Assembly: GCA_035499215.1 (NCBI GenBank)
Contig: DATJZH010000339.1
Location: forward strand, 1-22,143
DNA length: 22,143 nt
Reading direction: 5' to 3'
Source of the DNA: DATJZH01 sp035499215
GTDB taxonomy: Bacteria > Actinomycetota > Actinomycetes > Streptosporangiales > Streptosporangiaceae
In this document: piece by piece, positions 15,710 through 22,143 of the stretch
Layout: each line of letters starts with the position of its first letter
How positions within the stretch are numbered: the stretch's first letter is position 1
Position numbers and translations under genes: made by a program
The notes under the pieces: model-generated
What the model was told of the DNA's origin: nothing
The model's database searches: none
Seen by the model: only the letters and a program-made list of their open reading frames with translations

Positions 15710-15959
15710 GAGGCTCCTTTGCGCTCGGATTGGCGCGTAACGGCTAAGCTATAAGGACAGATACGAATCTTCGGCGCGCAACGGTAACGCACGCGATACT
15801 CTTCTGACGCTCAGGCTAGACGTGCCGCGGGCCCTCATGCAGGGCGTTTGAGAGCTATACCAGTACTTGGTGTGCGGTGGTCGGTTACACGTTAGAGTTG
15901 GCCCCTGGCCATCCGTAACCTAGCCCTGCACCTGATGCCAACTGGGAAGGGGTTTCGCT
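15710..15959. other. Divergent regulatory spacer between lipoprotein and conservon
   Basis: About 250 bases that must hold the promoters for the minus-strand lipoprotein and the plus-strand conservon. It is relatively AT-rich in two places: 15738-15770 (CTAAGCTATAAGGACAGATA) on the lipoprotein side and 15847-15898 (with TTGAGA at 15848-15853, TTGGTG at 15867-15872 and TAGAGT at 15893-15898) on the conservon side. None of these forms a -35/-10 pair with standard 16-18 base spacing, so no promoter is called firmly. Confidence 0.4.
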
Positions 15960-16016
15960 ATGCCGGTTCCGCCGCTGGGTCCACACCTCGGCGGCTTCCC
16001 GCCGTTCCCGCTGTGA
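15960..16016 (+). CDS. Possible 18-codon leader ORF before cvnA
   Basis: ATG 15960 is preceded at 7 bases by the strong purine stretch GGGAAGGGG (15944-15952). The frame encodes MPVPPLGPHLGGFPPFPL and stops at TGA 16014-16016, which overlaps a GTG (16013-16015) in the cvnA frame as GTGA, the classic arrangement for translational coupling. Third-position G/C in these codons is 15 of 18, while in the competing cvnA frame over 15935-16012 it is only about 16 of 27. This favours the leader frame as the translated one. The peptide is proline-rich and resembles nothing I know. It could be a coupling device only, or chance. Confidence 0.4.
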   Translation: MPVPPLGPHLGGFPPFPL

Positions 16017-19000
16017 AAGGTCCTGGCGCTGTGCGGTCGAGGCGAAGCACTACAGAAGGCGCAGCCAGCAGCACAGAAGGCGCAGCCCCTGAGGCGGCCC
16101 GGCTTTCCGGATCGCCCAACGCAGCGGGGCAGCGGCCAGATGCGGACCGCGGGCCGGCTGGGGGCGTGCCTGCCGGTAACTCCGCGCTGACCGGCAGCGG
16201 CTCGCAGCCCGGCGACCGGTCGCTGCCTCAGGGCGCATCCGGCAACCTGCAGCCGTCTGGGGCTGGCGGTGCGCCGGGCTACTTGCGCTGGGCCTCGCGG
16301 TATCCGCTGAAGAACTGGCGCGTCCGTTCCCGCCTCCTGCTGCTCGTCGCCGCACCCACGCTCGCGGCCGTCATCCTTGGCGGCTTCAGCGTCAGTTCCT
16401 CGATCAGCAGCGCCTTCGCGTACCAGCGCGTGCAGCGGCTGGCGAGCCTGACAGGAGATGTCACCGACCTGGTCCAGGCGTTGCAGAACGAGCGCGAGGA
16501 CACCGTCACGTTCATCACCATGGCGGGCCGGGGCGGCCGAGCGAGCGCCCAGTCCAGCAGCGCGGCGCAAAAAGCCGCCGCCGCGCCCGAGCTTGGGCTG
16601 CTCAATTCCGACTACGCCGCCACCAATCAGGCCGCGTCCCCGGTCCGGAGTCTCGCGGCGTCCATCGGCAGTTCCTACCCGGCGCTTGCGCAGCAGGAGG
16701 CCCAGGGCGCGATTACCGCGATCGACGACCTGCAGGCGCTGCGACAGGCTTCGGCCCACCGTCTGCTCCCCGCGCTCACCGTGATCGACGACTACGGGAA
16801 CACCATCTCGCAGCTGCTGAGCCTTGAGAACGAGGTCGCGGCGGGCAGCAGCGACGCGGCGCTCGCCGACAACGTCCGGGCCCTGAGCCTGATCTCGAAC
16901 ATGAAGGAAGAGGCCGCGCAGCAGCAGGCCATTCTGACGTCGGCGCTCCACCCGGACCTCATGGGAGTTAGCCAGCTGGGGGCCGGCTCGTTGTCGGTGT
17001 TCAATGACCAGGCGGACGAGCAGGCAGCGAACCTGGCTGCGTTCAACCTCGCAGCCACTGCTGCTCAGCGCAGACTTTATGACAGCGTGCTGTCGCCACC
17101 GTCCGCCGCCCAGGCGCAGCAGCAGATGCAGCAGGCCAGTTCGCTGCTGGACAGCGGCACCACCTCCGCCAACGACCCGGCTTTCGCGGTCGCCGCCCAC
17201 GACGCCTCTTTTACCGTCAGCAGCCTTCGGTCCGTCGAGAAGCAGCTGGTATCTTCGGTCATCGCGCCGAGCGGATCGCTGCGCGGCCGGGCGATCGCCA
17301 CGGCGATCATCGGCGGTATCGCCGTCGCCTTGGTCCTGGTGCTCGCGCTCCTTCTGTCTACCGTGGTGGGCCGGTCGATGACTCGGCCGCTGCGCAAGCT
17401 GCGGACAGGAGCACTGGAGGTAGCCGGGGTACGGCTGCCCGAAGCGGTGCGCCAGATGAGCGAGACCGACGGCGAGGGCCTGTCCCTCGACGTGCGCCCG
17501 ATCGACGTGGACTCCACCGACGAGATCGGCGAGGTTGCGCGGGCCTTCGACCAGGTTCACCGCGAAGCCCTGCGGCTGGCAGCCAACGAGGCCGCGCTGC
17601 GCGGGAACGTCAACGCGATGTTCGTCAACCTGTCCCGCCGCAGCCAGTCTCTGGTGGAGCGGCAGATCCGGCTTATCGACGAGCTGGAGCAAGGTGAGCA
17701 AGATTCTGAGCGACTATCCAGCTTGTTCCAGATGGACCACCTCGCCACCCGCATGCGTCGCAACTCAGAGAACTTGCTCGTGCTCGCTGGTCATGACGTG
17801 TCCCGGCGGTGGAATCAGCCGGTGCCGCTCGTGGACGTGCTCCGGGCGGCCGTTTCCGAGATCGAGCAGTTTGAGCGCGTCACGCCGAACGTGCAGCCGG
17901 GAATCGCGGTGCGCGGGCAGGCGGTGAGCGACGTAGTGCACCTGACCGCCGAGCTGGTCGAGAACGCGACGTCGTTCTCCCCGGCGGACACGCCCGTCAG
18001 CATCGTTGGCCACCTGCTGAGCAGCGGGGGAGTGCTGCTGGAAATCGCCGACCAGGGTGTCGGCATGGGGTCCGAGGAGCTGGCTCACGCGAACTGGCGG
18101 CTGGACAACCCCCCGGTAGTCGATGTCGCGGTCTCGCGTCGCATGGGCCTGTTTGTGGTCGCCAGGCTGGCGGCCAGGCACGGCATCAGGGTGCGGCTGA
18201 GGCCCGCGGGCACTGGCGGTCTTACCGCGCTGGTCTGGCTGCCCGACGAGGTCGTCACGCAGGACGGCCCTGGCAGCTCGCCCGGCGACCGGCCGTTCGA
18301 TACCTCCGGGATGGCCCCGGGCGCCTCGGCGACCTCAGCTGGATTTGCCGCGTGGGTCGATGCCGGCCGCTCGGCAGCCGAGCAAGAGGTCAATGCGGCT
18401 CGCATCCCGCGATTCGCACCACTGCGGGCAGACGCCGAGGAAGCGGGTGCTGGCCAGCACAGCGTGCCGGGAGCCGGCGCCGGGTCCGGCACCGCGGAAC
18501 GGGCGGACGCCGGGCCCTCCGCCGGGGCTTGGGCGGACGCGACACCCGATGCCGAAGCGCCCGCGGACGCGAGGCCTGACGCCGGGGCGCGGGCGGACGC
18601 GGGGCCTGACATCGGGGCGCGGGCGGACGCGGGGCCTGACACCGGGGCGTGGGCGGACACCGGGGTCTGGGCGGGCGCGGGGCCTGACACCGGAAGGTGG
18701 GCCGATGCCGTGCCGGGCGCCGCGGCAACCGGACCGATGCCCGTGCTGGGCACGAGTCCGCAGCCGGCTGGGGAGACCGTCGCCGACCAGGAGCCCGCGG
18801 CGGGCATTGACGCGGCGGGCATTGACGAGGCCAGGACTGTACCGCCGCAGTCGGCCGAGTCACCGGGAACCGGGCCGCGGCAGCTGGCCGGCGAGCGTGA
18901 CGCAGGCAAGAGCAATGGAGTGCTGCCCGCACCTGGCGTCGCGTCCGAGCGGTCCAATGGGAGGGCAGACAAGCCGCGACCTAGCCCGCTGCCCGTCCGG

Positions 19001-19636
19001 ACGAAAGGCGAGCGAGCCGGCTCCGGCAGGTCCTCCGGGTCCGGGCGGAATTACGCCGACGCTGGCGGGCGGTCGGCTCTGGGAGACCCGGCGGGACCCG
19101 GGGATGCGGCTGGGACCGCCGCCGCCAGCCGGTCTGGCTGGTCCTCGGGTTCGTTCGGCGACGTTGTCGTACCGCCCGCAGCCGCGCTTGGCAAGGGAAA
19201 CCGGCTGCCGATCTTCGAGGCAGTCGAATCTGACTGGTTCCGGGGCGGTCGCCGAGCTGCCGGCCGCGCCGACAAGCAAGAAGCCGCGTCCAGTGGCGAC
19301 GGCACCGCGGTCGGCAGCACCGTGGGCGGCAGCGGGGCGGGCAGCGGCGGCAGCCACAAGGACTGGGCGTCGGCCGCCGACGAAGGCTGGCGCGCGGCCG
19401 AGGCAGTCAGCGCGCCGTCCTCGAGCGGCATGACACCAGCTGGGCTGCCCAAGCGTGTCCCGCAGGCCAACCTGGTACCCGGAGCGGCCGAGGCCGAGAG
19501 TGCCGCGCCAACTCCGGCTCGGTCAGCCGCCGCAACACGCGAGCGGCTGGCAAGCTTCCAGCGAGGAATCCGCGAGGCCCGCGCGGCCGCGGCGAGCGGG
19601 GATTCAGAGAGTGGTGAGGCCGGTGATTCCAGTTGA
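16013..19636 (+). CDS. cvnA: Conservon histidine-kinase-like sensor CvnA
   Basis: A roughly 1,207-residue membrane sensor, first gene of the conservon. In order: a low-complexity N-terminus; a membrane span (about 16327-16395); an extracellular nitrate/nitrite-sensing (NIT) type domain with LVQALQNEREDTVTFI; a second span (about 17281-17360); HAMP (17365-17560); a dimerisation region with SLFQMDHLATRMRRNSENLLVLAG (His codon 17738-17740); and an HATPase domain with ELVENATSFSP (Asn codon 17963-17965) and ADQGVGMG. The C-terminal third (after about 18260) is a disordered Ala/Gly/Pro/Asp tail with 10-residue repeats. CvnA proteins act with CvnB-D at the membrane, proposed to resemble a G-protein-coupled receptor. 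The start is uncertain: ATG 15935 gives 1,233 residues but lacks a ribosome site and has weak codon bias; GTG 16013 overlaps the leader stop. Confidence 0.93.
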   Translation: MKGPGAVRSRRSTTEGAASSTEGAAPEAARLSGSPNAAGQRPDADRGPAGGVPAGNSALTGSGSQPGDRSLPQGASGNLQPSGAGGAPGYLRWASRYPLKNWRVRSRLLLLVAAPTLAAVILGGFSVSSSISSAFAYQRVQRLASLTGDVTDLVQALQNEREDTVTFITMAGRGGRASAQSSSAAQKAAAAPELGLLNSDYAATNQAASPVRSLAASIGSSYPALAQQEAQGAITAIDDLQALRQASAHRLLPALTVIDDYGNTISQLLSLENEVAAGSSDAALADNVRALSLISNMKEEAAQQQAILTSALHPDLMGVSQLGAGSLSVFNDQADEQAANLAAFNLAATAAQRRLYDSVLSPPSAAQAQQQMQQASSLLDSGTTSANDPAFAVAAHDASFTVSSLRSVEKQLVSSVIAPSGSLRGRAIATAIIGGIAVALVLVLALLLSTVVGRSMTRPLRKLRTGALEVAGVRLPEAVRQMSETDGEGLSLDVRPIDVDSTDEIGEVARAFDQVHREALRLAANEAALRGNVNAMFVNLSRRSQSLVERQIRLIDELEQGEQDSERLSSLFQMDHLATRMRRNSENLLVLAGHDVSRRWNQPVPLVDVLRAAVSEIEQFERVTPNVQPGIAVRGQAVSDVVHLTAELVENATSFSPADTPVSIVGHLLSSGGVLLEIADQGVGMGSEELAHANWRLDNPPVVDVAVSRRMGLFVVARLAARHGIRVRLRPAGTGGLTALVWLPDEVVTQDGPGSSPGDRPFDTSGMAPGASATSAGFAAWVDAGRSAAEQEVNAARIPRFAPLRADAEEAGAGQHSVPGAGAGSGTAERADAGPSAGAWADATPDAEAPADARPDAGARADAGPDIGARADAGPDTGAWADTGVWAGAGPDTGRWADAVPGAAATGPMPVLGTSPQPAGETVADQEPAAGIDAAGIDEARTVPPQSAESPGTGPRQLAGERDAGKSNGVLPAPGVASERSNGRADKPRPSPLPVRTKGERAGSGRSSGSGRNYADAGGRSALGDPAGPGDAAGTAAASRSGWSSGSFGDVVVPPAAALGKGNRLPIFEAVESDWFRGGRRAAGRADKQEAASSGDGTAVGSTVGGSGAGSGGSHKDWASAADEGWRAAEAVSAPSSSGMTPAGLPKRVPQANLVPGAAEAESAAPTPARSAAATRERLASFQRGIREARAAAASGDSESGEAGDSS
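18563..18709 (+). repeat. 30-bp coding repeats in the cvnA tail
   Basis: Three in-frame 30-base units, 18563-18592, 18593-18622 and 18623-18652, encode ADARPDAGAR, ADAGPDIGAR and ADAGPDTGAW. A diverged stretch to about 18709 (ADTGVWAGAGPDTGRWAD) continues the pattern. The repeats preserve frame and lie in the disordered C-terminal tail of CvnA. Probably a slippage-prone low-complexity expansion. Confidence 0.8.
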
Positions 19637-19774
19637 CCGCTGACACCAGGTCTGCGACATGGTCATGCTTAGTCTGCGACTGCCGGCGGGCCGGGCCGCT
19701 GATGCCAGGGCGGTCAGAATCCTTGCCGTAAGGGCGTCAATGCCCGAAGCCCATCACGACAGGAAGGAGCACCC

Positions 19775-20209
19775 GTGAGCCCGCTTGTGCGCCCGGCGCA
19801 GGACCTGAACTGGCTGATCACGAATTTCGTCGAGCGAGTTCCTTCTGTCGCGCATGCGATCGTCGTCTCGTCAGACGGCCTCCCGATGGCGTTCTCGCAG
19901 GGGTTTCCCACCGATCGCGTCGACCAGCTTGCTGCGGTAACTTCGGGTCTCACCTCGCTGACCCAAGGGGCGGCCAGGGTCTTTGAGGGCGGTGCCGTGA
20001 CCCAGACGGTCGTCGAGATGCAGCGCGGCCTGCTGATCGTGATGGCAATCTCCGATGGCTCGAGCCTGGCGGCCCTGGCGTCCGCTGATTGTGACATGGG
20101 CCTTGTCGCTTACGAGATGGCGCTGCTTGTCGAGCGGGTGGGAAGCGCATTGACGCCCGACGTGCGCGGTGCGCTGCTTACCGACTGGCCTGAGGATGGC
20201 AGAGCGTGA
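19775..20209 (+). CDS. cvnB: Roadblock/LC7 domain protein CvnB
   Basis: A 144-residue single-domain roadblock/LC7 protein, a family that in bacteria binds and regulates small Ras-like GTPases such as MglA or CvnD. Typical features are LNWLITNFVERVPSVAHAIVVSSDGLPMA at the N-terminus, the VTSGLTSLTQGAARVFEGG helix, and GLLIVMAISDGSSLAALA. It starts at GTG 19775, preceded by AGGAAGGAG. It is separated from cvnA by 138 bases in which I find no gene, and followed after 12 bases by cvnC. In the conservon it is expected to sit at the membrane between CvnA and the GTPase CvnD. Confidence 0.95.
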   Translation: MSPLVRPAQDLNWLITNFVERVPSVAHAIVVSSDGLPMAFSQGFPTDRVDQLAAVTSGLTSLTQGAARVFEGGAVTQTVVEMQRGLLIVMAISDGSSLAALASADCDMGLVAYEMALLVERVGSALTPDVRGALLTDWPEDGRA

Positions 20210-20221
20210 CAGGAGAATCCG

Positions 20222-20722
20222 GTGCCGGGTCCTGGCACGAATGACCGCGTGTCCGCGGACGGCATGTACCCCCCAGGCCGGCAGGGTCGACGGCCCGGAC
20301 CCGGTCGGGAGTCCGCGGGGGGCAACATCCCCGGTCCGCGTGAGCCCAGCTGGCCTGACTCTAACCCGGCTGGCATCGGCAGCAGCCCGAGTTCGCTGGT
20401 CCGTCCGTATACGGTGACCGGCGGCCGGACCAAGCCGAGGTATCAACTGCAGATCGAGGCCATGGTGGCTGCTTCGCACTATGAAGCCCGGGACCTGTCA
20501 GTGCTCAGCCCGGAGTGTCAGGCGATACTAGGCTTCTGCCGGGACTGGCGGTCCGTTGCAGAAATCTCCGCAGTGCTCAGGATGCCCCTGGGCGTTGCCC
20601 GCGTCCTGATCGCCGATATGGCGATGGAGGGGCTGGTCCGGGTTCACCAAATCGACCATGTGCAAGGCCGCCCGGATCTCAACCTGCTGGAAAGGGTACT
20701 CAGTGGACTTCGCAAGCTCTAA
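20222..20722 (+). CDS. cvnC: DUF742 protein CvnC
   Basis: A 166-residue DUF742 protein. The first ~58 residues are a Pro/Gly-rich, probably disordered leader, longer than in many family members. The conserved part begins at SLVRPYTVTGGRTKPRY and runs through LSPECQAILGFCRDWRSVAEIS to ARVLIADMAMEGLVRVH, a winged-helix-like fold, ending with LNLLERVLSGLRKL. The role in the conservon is not settled. It starts at GTG 20222 behind AGGAGA and overlaps the start of cvnD by 20 bases, which indicates translational coupling. Confidence 0.94.
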   Translation: MPGPGTNDRVSADGMYPPGRQGRRPGPGRESAGGNIPGPREPSWPDSNPAGIGSSPSSLVRPYTVTGGRTKPRYQLQIEAMVAASHYEARDLSVLSPECQAILGFCRDWRSVAEISAVLRMPLGVARVLIADMAMEGLVRVHQIDHVQGRPDLNLLERVLSGLRKL

Positions 20723-21302
20723 GGCCATTCCTGGCGGAGCTGCAGATACCGCGATGACGTCTGTCAAGATCGTTGTCGCAGGCGGCTTCGGTGTCGGCAA
20801 GACCACTTTCGTCGGCTCCGTGTCAGAGATCACACCGCTCACCACCGAGGCAGTGATGACCACGGCGAGCGATGGGCTGGATGACCTGACGCACACGCCG
20901 GACAAGATCACGACAACGGTCGCGATGGACTTCGGCCGGGTAACTCTCGATGCCGGCCTCATCCTGTACCTGTTCGGGACGCCGGGTCAGCATCGGTTCT
21001 GGTTCATGTGGGACGACCTCATTCAGGGCGCGATCGGTGCGGTCGTCCTGGTGGACACGCGCAGGCTGGCAGACTCATTCCCCGCTGTCGACTATTTCGA
21101 GGCAGCAGGACTGCCGTTCATCGTCGCCATCAACGGCTTTCACGGCGACTTCCCGCATGCGGTTGCCGATGTGCAGGAAGCGCTGTCGGTCAGCCCGCGC
21201 GTTCCGATCGTGCAATGCGATGCCCGCGGCAGGAACTCGACCAAATCGACGCTGATCGCTCTGGTGGAGCACGCCATGGCTATGCAGTTCAGCACAAGGT
21301 AA
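20703..21302 (+). CDS. cvnD: Conservon small GTPase-like ATP/GTP-binding protein CvnD
   Basis: A 199-residue P-loop GTPase-like protein of the conservon CvnD family. Walker A/G1 is GGFGVGKTT (residues 27-35); the switch region has TTEAVMTTASDGLDDL; the G3-like stretch is LFGTPGQHRFWFMWDDL with Gln where Ras has it; later come VVLVDTRRLADSF, INGFHGD and VQCDARGRNS. It is thought to be a GTPase acting downstream of CvnA with CvnB as its regulator. I chose GTG 20703 because AAAGGG lies 6 bases upstream and the product begins VDFASSKAIPGG. The frame is open from 20658, but that part is the shadow of cvnC. An internal ATG at 20754 would still leave the P-loop intact. No cytochrome P450 gene follows, unlike some longer conservons. 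Confidence 0.95.
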   Translation: MDFASSKAIPGGAADTAMTSVKIVVAGGFGVGKTTFVGSVSEITPLTTEAVMTTASDGLDDLTHTPDKITTTVAMDFGRVTLDAGLILYLFGTPGQHRFWFMWDDLIQGAIGAVVLVDTRRLADSFPAVDYFEAAGLPFIVAINGFHGDFPHAVADVQEALSVSPRVPIVQCDARGRNSTKSTLIALVEHAMAMQFSTR

Positions 21303-21321
21303 GAGGGCCCGGGGACTGATC

Positions 21322-21476
21322 CGTGACAGCTGGCGCAGGCCGGGGACCAGGTCAGGGCGCAGCCGTGGGCGCCGGGGTACGCCGGTAATGTTCATGCCGC
21401 CATGGCGGTAGCCCCAGCCGGTCAGGACAACGGGCTGATCCGCCCGTCATGGGTTGGAGCCCACCTGCCCACCCCA
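21322..21476 (+). repeat. Duplicated tRNA unit, upstream (decayed) copy
   Basis: From CCGTGACAG (21322) to the end of the tRNA-like part, this block matches 21987-22143 with an offset of about 664-665 bases, roughly four positions in five by eye in the flank. Shared landmarks include GGCGCAGGCCGGGG, GTCAGGG, CCGTGGGCGCCGGG and GGTAATGTTCATGCCG. The similarity ends just upstream of CCGTGACAG. Confidence 0.8.
21403..21476 (+). pseudogene. Decayed tRNA copy lacking the anticodon
   Basis: This stretch aligns base by base with the intact tRNA at 22068-22143: GCGGTAGC, CAGCCGGTCAG, ATCCGCC, TGGGTT and GAGCCCA blocks are shared in the same order. The anticodon loop is reduced from CTCATAA to CTGA, so the CAT anticodon is gone. 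The acceptor 5' strand begins ATGGCGG instead of GGGGCGG, and the D- and T-stems are mismatched. It cannot be a working elongator tRNA. Its 5' flank is also duplicated (21322-21402 with 21987-22067). Confidence 0.85.
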
Positions 21477-22050
21477 ATCTGACCTGGGCTTTGCCGGCTG
21501 GCGAAGAGGGCTTCGGCGCTGTGTGGGACATGCGTGGGTCGCGCCTGGGCTACGGTTTCGGTTCCGGTATTGGCGGATACCTATTCCGGGACCTTGAGTA
21601 ACTCGGCGTTGGCGGACGCGAAGATCAAGCAGAGCACGCGCAGCCGGTCATCACCGACCGCTTCCCAGAACGACAGATAGGCGGAAGTGCGCGCCGAGCC
21701 TCGCTTACCGGCGGCGCATGGCGAGCCGTTGTCATGTCGGGACTTCTGGCGGGTGCCAGGCATTCTGGCAAGGCGCTGATAGCGCGATCGGCCGCAGGGC
21801 GAGGTCAAGCTTGGGCAAACCCACCCGGATCGGAGGTGACGACGGGCCGGTCAGCGCGGCGTGGCCGCCCGCGTCCAGGTCACGCCCGCGGGCCAGCACG
21901 TCCATATTGAGGTGGCGCACGTGGCGATCTGGCCCGGTGATTTTTCTGGTCGGGCTGGACCGGGACTGTTCCGCTGGCTTTCCTCCCCGTGACAGACGGC
22001 GCAGGCCGGGGGCGGGTCAGGGTCCGGCCGTGGGCGCCGGGATTCTGCGG

Positions 22051-22056
22051 TAATGT
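22051..22056 (+). promoter_or_regulatory. Candidate -10 element of the tRNA promoter
   Basis: TAATGT lies 11 bases before the first tRNA base and is retained, with its GGTAATGTTCATGCCG context, in the decayed copy at 21387-21392. The position suits transcription starting a few bases before the mature tRNA. No convincing -35 is visible upstream. Confidence 0.4.
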
Positions 22057-22067
22057 TCATGCCGGCA

Positions 22068-22143
22068 GGGGCGGTAGCTCAGCCGGTCAGAGCAGCGGAC
22101 TCATAATCCGCCGGTCCTGGGTTCGAGTCCCAGCCGCCCCACC
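22068..22143 (+). tRNA. tRNA with CAT anticodon, probably elongator tRNA-Met
   Basis: A complete cloverleaf can be drawn: acceptor stem GGGGCGG (22068-22074) with CCGCCCC (22134-22140), D-stem GCTC/GAGC, anticodon stem GCGGA/TCCGC around loop CTCATAA (anticodon CAT at 22102-22104), a 5-base variable loop, and T-stem CTGGG/CCCAG with loop TTCGAGT. The paired G1:C72 rules out initiator tRNA-fMet, which has an unpaired 1:72 position. CAT is also the anticodon of the tRNA-Ile2 that is modified by TilS, and I cannot exclude it. The window ends at ACC, so the final A of an encoded CCA, if present, is cut off. Confidence 0.92.

Larger units (their letters stand above)
21303..22067. other. Gene-free region between cvnD and the tRNA
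   Basis: About 765 bases with no protein gene I can support. Short frames exist on both strands (for example minus 21581-21808 and plus 21718-22053), but they have no recognisable motifs or ribosome sites. The region contains a decayed copy of the downstream tRNA and its 5' flank at 21322-21476, described separately. Between the two copies (about 21480-21985) I see nothing assignable. Confidence 0.6.

Noticed and set aside
15920..17701. A 593-residue minus-strand open frame opposite cvnA
   Set aside because: Antisense shadow of the NIT/HAMP part of cvnA; composition is Arg/Gln/Gly-rich with no family motif.
18563..18709. CRISPR-like repeat array
   Set aside because: The 30-bp units abut with no spacers, keep the reading frame and encode a low-complexity protein tail.
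16013..21302. Ordinary two-component system
   Set aside because: No response regulator is present; roadblock, DUF742 and GTPase-like genes in this exact order define a conservon.
21718..22053. A 111-residue plus-strand open frame before the tRNA
   Set aside because: No motif or ribosome site, and its 3' part runs into the tRNA promoter region that is duplicated elsewhere as non-coding DNA.
21403..22143. Attachment-site pair of an integrative element at the tRNA
   Set aside because: Integrase-made repeats duplicate the 3' end of the tRNA. Here the whole tRNA and its 5' flank are duplicated, and there is no integrase or excisionase gene between the copies.

Overview
The window is about 22 kb of very GC-rich DNA with strong G/C preference at third codon positions, GTG starts and an almost operon-by-operon layout. 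It carries a DUF4193 protein and a complete conservon (cvnABCD), both typical of Actinomycetota. This points to a filamentous actinomycete in the wide sense (Streptomyces/Streptosporangiales-like). I cannot name the genus from sequence alone.

Layout. 1-526: no convincing gene; it holds a strong imperfect hairpin and a 17-bp tandem repeat. 527-826: a small zinc-ribbon DUF4193 protein followed by a hairpin. 1094-6664: a catabolic/accessory block with a type B carboxylesterase (minus strand), divergent from a YtcJ-like amidohydrolase, an aldo/keto reductase and an AlkZ-like winged-helix DNA glycosylase candidate. 6685-8821: a PAP2-superfamily membrane protein (minus), a divergent gene that reads only across a frameshift (plus), a repeated hairpin array, and a zinc-ribbon/FHA protein (minus). 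8822-9438: a gene-free divergent spacer with an AT-rich island. 9439-11636: a quinone-oxidoreductase-like MDR enzyme and an acyl-CoA dehydrogenase in tandem.

11852-15709: a transporter region in decay. It has an intact DppB/DppC permease pair, a perfect 36-bp palindrome directly after dppC, then on the opposite strand a wrecked dppD/oppD ATPase gene (Walker A missing, internal deletion, at least three frameshifts), then an intact substrate-binding lipoprotein of the SsuA/TauA/NMT1 type, which is not the usual partner of DppBC.

16013-21302: the conservon. CvnA (NIT-domain histidine kinase with a long low-complexity tail containing 10-residue repeats), CvnB (roadblock/LC7), CvnC (DUF742) and CvnD (small GTPase-like) form one membrane-associated signalling module. 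CvnA appears to be preceded by an 18-codon leader ORF whose stop overlaps a GTG start.

21303-22143: no protein gene. A functional-looking tRNA with anticodon CAT closes the window, and about 665 bp upstream lies a decayed copy of the same tRNA together with its 5' flank, lacking the anticodon.

I do not see a defence island, CRISPR array, transposase or complete biosynthetic cluster. The most unusual parts are the duplicated and decayed tRNA unit, the decayed dppD with its palindromic junction, the CvnA leader ORF and the frameshifted gene at 7760-8214.
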